Assembly (NCBI RefSeq): GCF_035830635.1 | Contig: NZ_JAYMFI010000001.1 | Location: 248,001-312,000, forward strand | Direction of reading: 5' to 3' | Source of the DNA: Adlercreutzia shanghongiae | GTDB taxonomy: Bacteria; Actinomycetota; Coriobacteriia; Coriobacteriales; Eggerthellaceae | DNA: 64,000 nucleotides | Shown here: positions 1 through 7,071 of the stretch, piece after piece | How the letters are laid out: each line of letters opens with the position of its first letter | How positions within the stretch are numbered: position 1 is the first letter of the stretch | Program-made: the position numbers and the translations under genes | The notes under the pieces: model-generated | What the model saw: only the letters and a program-made list of their open reading frames with translations | What the model was told of the DNA's origin: nothing | Database searches by the model: none

Positions 1-1461
1 CCTGCTGGATTCGGCTGCAACGAACTCTCCGTTGGGAACTGCCGCCAAGGTAATGGTGGGCAGCGGGCCTTCCATGATGACCGCATCTTCGCCATCGGAG
101 TAGTAGCGCGGACGCCTACCCAGGCTTTTATAGCCCAAGGCCTCGTACAGCGCCTGGGCGCCAACGTTGGACGCCCGCACTTCCAGAGAGCTCGTACGAG
201 CACCCAAGTTGCGAGCGTCGTCGGCCACGCGGGCGAGCAGCACGCGAGCGATGCCGTGACGGCGCCATGCGGGATCGGTGCCCACCTTGAGAATCTGCAC
301 ATCGCCATCGACGACCCAGCCGCCGGCATAGCCTACCAGCGGCGCTTCGGCCGAAAGGGGCATCTTGGGGTCGGCGGCATAGGCGGCCCACCACACGCGA
401 TCGGCGCGGCCCAACTCGTCGACCACAAGCGCTTCATTCCAAGCATCCGAGCCCATGATCTGGGATTCCAGAGCCGCCACCTCAGCCACATGGCGCGCAT
501 CCAGCGGCTTGTAGGCGATGCCCTCGCCGTTAGCCCGGGCGTTGGCGATGGCCGTATCGTTCATGGTCACGTGCTTCGAGCCGCGCTTGCCCGCAAGAGC
601 CGCATCGGCCTGGGCAAGGCGCACCCGCTCGTTCTCTTCCGCATCGGACAGACGCGTGTAAACCGGCAGCACGAAGGCCGGGTTGTGACGAACGGCATTG
701 AGGGGATCGCACTCCCCTGCTTGCCAAGCCGCTTGGAAGGCGAGCAGCAGACCCGAGCCCGTCGGCGTCCAGAGCGCCTCGGGAAGGATTACGCCGGCGC
801 CTTCGAAGAGCTCGGCATATTTGCGCAGAGCATCGCCGGCGATGAGAAGGTCGGGGCACGGCGGCTGGGAATCGTCGGCAGCTGAAAGGGCGGACTGAAG
901 TCCGCCCCTATGGAGGGGGGCGCCAGTCGTGGCGATGTCATCACGCGGGGAATCAGAATCGCCCATCGCGCAGCCCAGCTCTTCGGCAAAGGCCTCGGCT
1001 TTGATGACGCGGTCGGAAGTTAGGCGGACGGCGCCGTCTTCGCCAAGGCGGTACTCGACGGGGTACACCTCACGGCGCATGGCATCGGCGAGCACGAGAA
1101 GGCGTCCGCGCTCTCCCGCATTCCACGCGCCCCAGGCCACGGCATCCAGCGACGATACGCCCACCAGGCCTACCTCGAGCGCGCTGGCGATGCCCTTGGC
1201 ACAGGCCATGGCGATGCGCACGCCGGTAAACGACCCGGGGCCGCGACCGACGCACACGGAGGCTATATCCTCGCGGGCCGCCTTCGCCTCGCGGCACAGC
1301 TCGTCGATGCGCGGCAGTAACTGCGTGTTCGACGCCCGCCGCGCCTCCACCTCCACCGTTGCCACCGGCACAACTGTCTGCGACGGGCCGTCAAGCTCGC
1401 CCAAACCGATAGCGATAACCTCATTGGCCGTATCAAATGCAAGAACATATCGCTTCGCCAC
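1..1461 (-). CDS. tsaB-rimI: TsaB-RimI fusion (t6A biosynthesis protein + ribosomal-protein N-acetyltransferase), 3' end outside window
   Basis: The N-terminal part reads as TsaB, the partner that supports TsaD in making threonylcarbamoyl-adenosine (t6A37) in tRNA: it has an actin-like start (YVLAFDTANEV) and the GRGPGSFTGVRIA motif. The C-terminal third is a GNAT domain of the RimI type (WRRHGIARVLLARV, then ASNVGAQALYEALGY). One frame runs without a stop from a GTG at 1461 to the left edge (487 codons visible). The GTG is preceded by AAAGGG at a good distance; the ATG at 1466 is in another frame. TsaB and RimI are often adjacent, and a fusion is known in Actinobacteria and Coriobacteria. 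tsaD would be expected next, to the left. Confidence 0.88.
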   Translation of the reverse strand, partial: MAKRYVLAFDTANEVIAIGLGELDGPSQTVVPVATVEVEARRASNTQLLPRIDELCREAKAAREDIASVCVGRGPGSFTGVRIAMACAKGIASALEVGLVGVSSLDAVAWGAWNAGERGRLLVLADAMRREVYPVEYRLGEDGAVRLTSDRVIKAEAFAEELGCAMGDSDSPRDDIATTGAPLHRGGLQSALSAADDSQPPCPDLLIAGDALRKYAELFEGAGVILPEALWTPTGSGLLLAFQAAWQAGECDPLNAVRHNPAFVLPVYTRLSDAEENERVRLAQADAALAGKRGSKHVTMNDTAIANARANGEGIAYKPLDARHVAEVAALESQIMGSDAWNEALVVDELGRADRVWWAAYAADPKMPLSAEAPLVGYAGGWVVDGDVQILKVGTDPAWRRHGIARVLLARVADDARNLGARTSSLEVRASNVGAQALYEALGYKSLGRRPRYYSDGEDAVIMEGPLPTITLAAVPNGEFVAAESSR

Positions 1462-1525
1462 GTCATTACCCTTTTCGATCGAATCAGCGACTGACTATCA
1501 TAGCGCAAGAAAATCGTCCATCTCT

Positions 1526-1666
1526 GGCGAAAAAGTTCGTTTTGAGGCGCATAGCCTTTCGATTTGGCCCCCGACGGCCGCGAAAAAGTACGCTTTGCGA
1601 GCCATTTGACCCTTATTTAGAGAAAATCTTTCGGACCCTGCGCCTCAAAACGAACTTTTTTGCCAA
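1526..1666. repeat. Long-armed palindromic element, family A, copy 1
   Basis: Two 27-nt arms (about 1526-1552 and 1640-1666) are reverse complements with one mismatch. The shared core is AAAAAGTTCGTTTTGAGGCG and its complement. They enclose about 87 nt with no gene. A second copy with the same arms lies at 25664-25804, so this is a dispersed element and not a simple terminator. Function unknown. Confidence 0.75.
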
Positions 1667-1794
1667 AACCTCCGTCGGTTTCTGCAACCGCGACTTAAGA
1701 CGGCACCCCAAAGACAGCCGGGCCCTCGGACGACGCCCGACGACGTTCGAATCTTCAGAACGCCGCCTCGAGGCAGTCGGCTCAAGCTTCTTGG

Positions 1795-1905
1795 GCCGAT
1801 TGCCCACCATCGCGCTGGACGAGGCCACAAGCGCCTTGGATTTCGAGCGCGGGGCGACAGCGCAGGAGGCTGCAGGAGGCGCTCGTTACAGCTTGCACTT
1901 TCCCA
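1795..1905 (+). pseudogene. Fossil fragment of an ABC transporter ATPase
   Basis: The plus strand encodes IALDEATSALDFE, the Walker B/D-loop signature of exporter-type ABC ATPases (LDEATSALD), followed by a degenerate continuation. No Walker A, signature motif or usable start is present nearby, and the fragment overlaps the 3' end of tsaE on the other strand. It is best read as the remains of an eroded gene. The match is short, so chance is not fully excluded. Confidence 0.4.
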
Positions 1906-2398
1906 GGCGGGATTTGGAATCGTTGGCCCAGACACAGAGCAGCTGTCGGCTGCGCTTGCCGTAGGAGTGGGCGACAATGCGGCGCGTTCCCTCCGCATCG
2001 GCGGTGATGGTGATCTCGAGATAGTCGTAGGGCATGTCCTCGGGGAACTTTTCGGCCCATTCCACGAAGGCCACCCCGTCGCCGTAGCCGTCAATGGCGC
2101 TGTAGTAGTCGATGTCCTCCAACTGCCAGCGCTCGTCAAGGCGATACAAATCGTAATGGTAGAGCGGCAGGCGCCCATCGTGGTACTCAAGCAGAATGTT
2201 GAAGGTGGGGCTCGTTACCGCACCCCGCACGCCCAAAGCCGCGGCCAGCCCCTGCACGAACTGGGTCTTGCCAGCCCCCAAATCGCCGTTGAGCACGACG
2301 GTGTCGCCCGCGTGCAGATAGGGCGCGAGCGTCGCGGCCAGCTGTTTGGTAGCCTCGGGAGTCGTGGTGGTGCGCGCATATGTCAGTCCGTTTGCCAT
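1886..2398 (-). CDS. tsaE: tRNA threonylcarbamoyladenosine biosynthesis ATPase TsaE
   Basis: TsaE is the P-loop ATPase of the TsaB-TsaD-TsaE complex that makes t6A37 in ANN-decoding tRNAs. The 170-residue product carries the P-loop GDLGAGKT at about residues 38-45, then TSPTFNILLEY and the HYDLYRL segment, all typical of the family. The ATG at 2398 (MANGLTY) follows GATGGGGG; upstream in-frame starts would add a basic extension unlike the family. tsaB-rimI lies downstream on the same strand, but a 424-nt gap holding a palindromic element separates them. Confidence 0.93.
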   Translation of the reverse strand: MANGLTYARTTTTPEATKQLAATLAPYLHAGDTVVLNGDLGAGKTQFVQGLAAALGVRGAVTSPTFNILLEYHDGRLPLYHYDLYRLDERWQLEDIDYYSAIDGYGDGVAFVEWAEKFPEDMPYDYLEITITADAEGTRRIVAHSYGKRSRQLLCVWANDSKSRLGKCKL

Positions 2399-2502
2399 GC
2401 CCCCATCATAGACACGTCCGCGCCCCGTGCAAGACCTCTCACACCGAAGCCGCAAAACCCAACCGAATTACCCATACTTCTGACGAAACCGAAGGGACAG
2501 CC

Positions 2503-2624
2503 GGGAGAGAGGGCGGCGGGGTGTCCCGTGCTCAAGCAATGGCTCGCTCGGCGGAACAGGACATTTAGTCCTGTTCCGTTCGCTGCGCAACCTGCGCGCG
2601 GGACACCCCGCCGCCCTCTCTCCC
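2503..2624. terminator. Large nested palindrome between focA and tsaE
   Basis: The outer arms 2503-2528 and 2599-2624 are perfect 26-nt inverted repeats (core GCGGCGGGGTGTCCCG). Inside is a second perfect hairpin, 2552-2562 with 2568-2578 (CGGAACAGGAC / GTCCTGTTCCG, 5-nt loop). It sits just after the focA stop on the minus strand and may end that transcript, but there is no U-tract. The nested design is more like a mobile palindromic element. Confidence 0.6.
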
Positions 2625-2637
2625 TGAACCGGATCGA

Positions 2638-3459
2638 CTAGTTGGCCTTCTTCGTTCCGTGGCAGGCGTACATCACCAGTCCTACGACCACGCCGCCGAC
2701 GATGTTACCCAGCGTCACGGGGATAAGGTTCGCGAAGATGAAGTCGCCGAAGGTAAGCAGCGCGGTATTGATGCCCGCCGCATCGATCATGGCCGTGTAA
2801 GCGGGGTTCAGGTACGCGAAAATGCCCGCCGGAATGTAGTACATGTTGGCGACGCAATGCTCAAAGCCGCACAGCACGAAGCCCATAATGGGGAAGAAGA
2901 TGGCCCACACCTTGCCCGCCGTATCCTGGGCCGTGTTCGCCATGTAGACGGCAATGCAGACGAGCAGGTTGCAGAAGATGGCCATCACGAAGGCGTTTAC
3001 CCAGGGCAGCCCGCACTTGTTCGCCGCCACCTTCGCCGTGTACACCGCCAGCTCTCCCCCGCCGATGTTCAGCTGGCCGAAAAACGCCATGAGCGCCGCC
3101 AGGACCACCGCGCCCACCAGGTTGCCCAAAAACACGATGCCCCAGTTTCGCAGCAGCAGCTTCCACGTGATCTTGCCGGAGATGGCCGCCGTTATCATGA
3201 GGGCGTTGCCTGTGAACAGCTCGGTGCCCAGCAAAACGACCATCATCAGGCCGATGGGGAAGATGACGCCCGACACCAGGCGCACCATTCCGGCGTCGCC
3301 GAGGGCGTGGGCGGCCGTGGACGAGGCCACCGCTCCCAAGCCGATGAGCATGCCGGCGGCAATGGACAGCAGGAACATGCGCCAGATCGGCATGGTCGCC
3401 TTCGCGACGGAGGCCTTTGCGTAGTTATCGGTAATCTCGGTGGGGGTGAGAACGGCCAT
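2638..3459 (-). CDS. focA: Formate/nitrite transporter (FocA-like channel)
   Basis: A 273-residue membrane protein of the FNT family, forming a pentameric channel for formate or related monovalent anions. The family signature GFEHCVANMYYIPAG is present at about residues 197-211, and VTLGNIVGGVVVG lies in the last membrane helix. Six hydrophobic segments are visible. The ATG at 3459 follows GAAGGAGCGTCC. It lies on the same strand as fchA and folD, and fhs is 6 kb away, so formate export or uptake linked to C1-folate metabolism is the likely role. Nitrite as substrate is less likely because no nitrite genes are nearby. Confidence 0.9.
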   Translation of the reverse strand: MAVLTPTEITDNYAKASVAKATMPIWRMFLLSIAAGMLIGLGAVASSTAAHALGDAGMVRLVSGVIFPIGLMMVVLLGTELFTGNALMITAAISGKITWKLLLRNWGIVFLGNLVGAVVLAALMAFFGQLNIGGGELAVYTAKVAANKCGLPWVNAFVMAIFCNLLVCIAVYMANTAQDTAGKVWAIFFPIMGFVLCGFEHCVANMYYIPAGIFAYLNPAYTAMIDAAGINTALLTFGDFIFANLIPVTLGNIVGGVVVGLVMYACHGTKKAN

Positions 3460-3600
3460 GGACGCTCCTTCAATTCAGGTTTCTGAGGCTATCTTTCCAC
3501 AGGGCAGCGCCGGAAAAACGATTACTTCGCCCACGGCTTCTTTTGCTCGGTCGGTGCCCTCCTCGATGCAGGCGCCCCGCGTTGCCGAAAGCTCCGGCCA
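3460..3600. other. focA leader / folD-focA spacer
   Basis: This 141-nt gap holds the focA ribosome binding site next to the start. The folD frame stays open for about 41 codons after its TGA stop, until a second TGA near the focA start. Nothing convincing as terminator or riboswitch was found. Confidence 0.3.
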
Positions 3601-4461
3601 TCACCCCGCCAGCACGCGCTCGGCTGCGGCCACCACATGGGCCATAGTTACCGACGTGGTGACCGAGCCGAGGCCGCCGGGCACCGGGGTGATGGCCCCG
3701 CCCTCCCCGAGCGCCTCGATGGCGGCATCGAAATTGACATCGCCGCACAGGGCGCCGTCTTCGAAGTTGATGCCCACGTCGAGCACCGTCTGTCCCGGCG
3801 AGAAGAATTCAGCCCCGTAGGCGCGGGCGCGGCCGGTGGCGCACACGACGATATCCGCCTCGCGAGTGTGGGCGGCGGCATCGGCGGTGCGGGAATGGGC
3901 CAGCGTGACCGTGGCATGGCGGGCGAGCAGCATGCACGCCACGGGTCGCCCGATAACCAGCGAGCGCCCAAGCACCACAGCGCGTTTGCCCTCGATGGGA
4001 ATACCGTAGAAATCGAGTATTTCCAAACACGCCTGGGCCGTGGCCGGCGGAAAGCCCTCGCCGGTATCGGCGAAGACACCCGCGAGCGAAGCCGAAGAAA
4101 TGCCGTCGATATCTTTCTCGGGCGCGAGTCGGTCGCACACGGCGCGCTCGTCCATGGAGGGCGGCAGCGGGCGGAACAAAAGGCAGCCGTGAAGAGCATC
4201 GTCGGCGTTCACCTCGTCGATGACTGCCTCCAGGTCGGCCTGGGCGGCATCGGCGGGAAGCGCGAAGGAACGCACAGCAATGCCCAGGCCCTCGGCCCGC
4301 TTCATCGCGGTGCGCTCGTAGGACATATCGTCGGGGCGCTCCCCTACCCGCACGATGGCGAGCGTCGGCGTGATGCCGGCGTCAGCCAAATGCTCGATGC
4401 GCGCAGCCAGGTCCTCGCGCAGGGCAGCGACCACTTCCTTGCCGGTCAGCAGCTTCACCAT
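3601..4461 (-). CDS. folD: FolD-type methylenetetrahydrofolate dehydrogenase lacking the cyclohydrolase lysine
   Basis: FolD interconverts 5,10-methylene-THF, methenyl-THF and 10-formyl-THF. The 286-residue length and the motifs KDIDGIS, VVLGRSLVIGRPVA (NADP site) and TPVPGGLGSVT fit the family. At the usual Y-x-x-x-K site the sequence is Y48-E-R-T-A52, and the usual QLPLP strand reads FRPLP, so the catalytic Lys and the Gln known from bifunctional enzymes are both absent. Clostridial FolD relatives with YERxA are known to me, so this is a clade and not a sequencing error. The fchA stop and the folD ATG are separated by one base, which suggests FchA supplies the cyclohydrolase step. Confidence 0.9.
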   Translation of the reverse strand: MVKLLTGKEVVAALREDLAARIEHLADAGITPTLAIVRVGERPDDMSYERTAMKRAEGLGIAVRSFALPADAAQADLEAVIDEVNADDALHGCLLFRPLPPSMDERAVCDRLAPEKDIDGISSASLAGVFADTGEGFPPATAQACLEILDFYGIPIEGKRAVVLGRSLVIGRPVACMLLARHATVTLAHSRTADAAAHTREADIVVCATGRARAYGAEFFSPGQTVLDVGINFEDGALCGDVNFDAAIEALGEGGAITPVPGGLGSVTTSVTMAHVVAAAERVLAG

Positions 4462-4462
4462 G

Positions 4463-5077
4463 TTAGCTCAACCTCTCCAGCACGTCGGCGTACACCTCAT
4501 CGGCCATGGAATTACCCGCGGCGAGAAGGTCCTCCATCTGGCCGCGATAGAGAGACGCGCGCTCCTCGTCGGCCATGGAGCCAAGGTTAATGACAACATT
4601 CAGGCTCGCCGCCTGAAGGGCCCCTTTGGCAATCACCACCGCAGCGCCAGCATCGGAAAGCGCCAGTACCGAGCCATGACGCGCCATGAACACGCAGGAT
4701 TCGATGACCTCGAGGCAGGTGACCATAATCTCGAGCGGCACTTCGCAGGCATCAACAAGCGCAGCCTGAAGCGCTTCGTTCTGAGCGCTCTTCTCCGCCT
4801 CAGTCCCCTTTGGCATGCCGTAGGCGGCGGCCAAAGGCTCGAAGGCGCGGGCATCCTCATCGATGAGCTCGAGCAGATGGTGACGCGTGCTCTCAAGCTC
4901 GATCAGCTCCGCCTGCACGCGCTCCTCCACCTCGGCGTACTTCTTCTTGCCAACCGTAAGGTTACCCACCATGGAAGCCAGCGCCGAAGCAAGCGCCCCC
5001 GCATAGGCCGAGGCCCCGCCTCCACCAGGCGTGGGCGCCTTAGAAGCCAGCTCCTCGATAAACTGTGTATCGATCAC
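4463..5077 (-). CDS. fchA: Methenyltetrahydrofolate cyclohydrolase FchA (cyclodeaminase/cyclohydrolase family)
   Basis: FchA hydrolyses 5,10-methenyl-THF to 10-formyl-THF. The 204-residue protein begins near FIEELASKAPTPGGGGASA, the hallmark of the formiminotransferase-cyclodeaminase C-terminal family, and is all-helical thereafter. The start is a GTG at 5077, placed 6 nt after AAAGGGG; longer frames upstream lack family similarity. It overlaps nothing but is followed after one base by folD, so the two are translationally coupled. With Fhs at 9.2-10.9 kb it completes formate to methylene-THF conversion. Confidence 0.88.
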   Translation of the reverse strand: MIDTQFIEELASKAPTPGGGGASAYAGALASALASMVGNLTVGKKKYAEVEERVQAELIELESTRHHLLELIDEDARAFEPLAAAYGMPKGTEAEKSAQNEALQAALVDACEVPLEIMVTCLEVIESCVFMARHGSVLALSDAGAAVVIAKGALQAASLNVVINLGSMADEERASLYRGQMEDLLAAGNSMADEVYADVLERLS

Positions 5078-5251
5078 GAATTCCCCTTTTGTCGCTATTT
5101 CGCCGTTTAAGGCCATTCTGAAAGGAGCCATGCCGTAAGAGCCACGGCAAGGTTTCTCGCCTACAGACAGAAGTCCAACGGCTGCCAGCATCTCACAAAG
5201 CCTCGCAAACGGCAATCCTGCGCGTTCAGCCCCACGGCGGGCGGGAGGCAC

Positions 5252-6883
5252 TCAATCGCCCAGACCGGCAGGTGCTTCTTCAACGAGGCTGATGAGTTCT
5301 TCCCTAGAATGAATCCCCAGCTTCGCGTAGATATGTTCAACATGAGTGTTCGCCGTGCTCTTCGATATAAACAATTCGTTGCGAATATACGGGAGTGAGC
5401 GCCCGCGCGCCAAGTAACTCAGAAGCTCTCGCTCTCGTTGCGAGAGGCCGCCCCTCTCGGCAACTCCATCGCACTTCCTCTCGAACAGGATGCGTTCCAG
5501 TTCGTTGGCGTCCTCGGGGAGCGACAGCCGCCGCTCCACACTCTTGATGATTCCCGGTTCCGCACTGTTTTGTCGTGAAGCGAACGGGGAGAGCGATCCT
5601 GCCAACGACCACATGACGCATCCCGAGAGCACCGCCGCCACGCAGAGGAACACCTCGGCCGGCGACACGCTACCCTCGGTGATAACATCTACCACACCGC
5701 CGGCTAAAAGCGCGCCGACCAGGATTCCGCCCTGGAGAAAGCCCCTGCCGAGACCAACGACGAGGACGGCCCTCCCCCTCCAAAAGCTCGCCCGCTCGCA
5801 AAAGAGAATGAGAGTGAAGGCATCGAGCCCCATTTGGGCTGCGAGAATGCCCATGCTACCGACAAACCGTGATGCTTGGCTCGATCCTACGAGGAAGAAC
5901 AGCGAAAGAACGATGAGGGGCAGCAGCCAGCGAAACAGGGAATCTTGGTTTAGCCGATTGGCGAAGGTCACGCAATTGACCAGCAGTACCACAGTCACGA
6001 CTGCGCCCGAGAGCAGCGACGCGGCGAACAGGCCGCTGTCGAGGGATACGACGCCCTCGGATATCAGAGACCACGTCAAGCTGACCGCGCAACCCGCCGC
6101 GACGATGCCCACACCCGCACGAAAGAGCTCCGAAGCCAATGCGCGGCCATCGCCAGAGCCTTCACCACGCATCTCCGTCTTTTCAGCGGGGGCTTCGGGC
6201 TTCGCCGCAGAGGTCAGCGAGCCATCGAATAACTTCGACTTTAATCCCCTATCAGAGCGATCAGCGTCCACATCTTCGAGCGCTCTTTCATCTTGGCACA
6301 GCAAAAAGCAGGCAGCTGAGCCCAAGGGCAGCGCGACAAGCAGGCCTATCTTCACGGCCCAGGATGATGCGAGCGCCAAACCATAGAAGACTGTCATAAG
6401 GGCGAGAGAGCAGATGACTTGGCTCTCGATTACCGCTGCATCCTGACGGGCATAATGGACTCCCCAACACAGCGTTCCCACGGCCATGCCTAAGCCGGAG
6501 AGAACACCCGCGGCAATCTGGACCGCATGAGCTTGTGGTGTTGTGCCCCCGTACCAAAACGCCATGACCGCCGTACTGATGACGATGAGCGCTGCAGCAG
6601 CCGGCACAGCGGGCCACATCAGTGTCTTCACGTTCGGGCGCCAGAAGATTCCAAGACCCACCAAGCCTAGCGTCGTCGTCGCCATATTAGCAATCCAGTA
6701 GTCGCGAAACGACTGCATATCCGCAGGAGCGAACACATCCGTGAACGTCGAAATCGTGCCCCACGCCACGAGCAGCCCCCATCCCAACGCCCGCAATTGT
6801 GGCAGCCTCCGAAGGGTGCTAATGATGAGCTCGGTCTTTCGCGCGCCGCGCGGATCCAGCGCTTCGCTTGTCGTGCCTGACAT
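5252..6883 (-). CDS. LuxR-family regulator with multi-pass membrane domain
   Basis: The first about 450 residues of this 543-residue protein are a run of roughly 12 hydrophobic segments in two blocks joined by a charged linker. The last 65 residues are a LuxR/GerE helix-turn-helix (LSQRERELLSYLARGRS, then ISKSTANTHVEHIYAKLGIHS). This fused layout is abundant in Eggerthellaceae, where such regulators sit beside respiratory reductases and are thought to sense their substrates. It is transcribed away from the flavoprotein gene at 7072, across a 188-nt shared promoter region. The ATG at 6883 is preceded by GGGAGGG; an upstream GTG/ATG would add nine residues. Ligand unknown. Confidence 0.88.
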   Translation of the reverse strand: MSGTTSEALDPRGARKTELIISTLRRLPQLRALGWGLLVAWGTISTFTDVFAPADMQSFRDYWIANMATTTLGLVGLGIFWRPNVKTLMWPAVPAAAALIVISTAVMAFWYGGTTPQAHAVQIAAGVLSGLGMAVGTLCWGVHYARQDAAVIESQVICSLALMTVFYGLALASSWAVKIGLLVALPLGSAACFLLCQDERALEDVDADRSDRGLKSKLFDGSLTSAAKPEAPAEKTEMRGEGSGDGRALASELFRAGVGIVAAGCAVSLTWSLISEGVVSLDSGLFAASLLSGAVVTVVLLVNCVTFANRLNQDSLFRWLLPLIVLSLFFLVGSSQASRFVGSMGILAAQMGLDAFTLILFCERASFWRGRAVLVVGLGRGFLQGGILVGALLAGGVVDVITEGSVSPAEVFLCVAAVLSGCVMWSLAGSLSPFASRQNSAEPGIIKSVERRLSLPEDANELERILFERKCDGVAERGGLSQRERELLSYLARGRSLPYIRNELFISKSTANTHVEHIYAKLGIHSREELISLVEEAPAGLGD

Positions 6884-7071
6884 ACTCGTTTCCCTCCCAA
6901 CATGTTTCAACTTAGTGTAGTAAAACCCCTGGTAGAACTCATCGGTAACAATACCCGATATCGAAAAAACCCTTAAATGGGAACCATCGCCCGATGTGAG
7001 TCCGCCGCCTGTCGCGCCATAGTGTCACTGTCCGCTCCGCGGGCAAGCACATCCATGAGAAGGAGGACATC
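6884..7071. promoter_or_regulatory. Divergent promoter region between the LuxR regulator and the flavoprotein reductase
   Basis: The gap holds AT-richer sequence (about 6935-6980) than its neighbours and a strong ribosome binding site (AAGGAGG) before the reductase ATG. It is the natural place for the LuxR-type binding site. I could not pick a convincing -35/-10 pair or an operator palindrome by eye. Confidence 0.35.

Noticed and set aside
1740..1765. tRNA-like TTCGAATC motif
   Set aside because: No cloverleaf could be built around it.
3470..3600. Open frame continuing after the folD TGA, considered as read-through or selenocysteine
   Set aside because: About 41 open codons are expected by chance at this GC content. 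There is no SECIS-like hairpin recognised, and FolD is full length without the extension.
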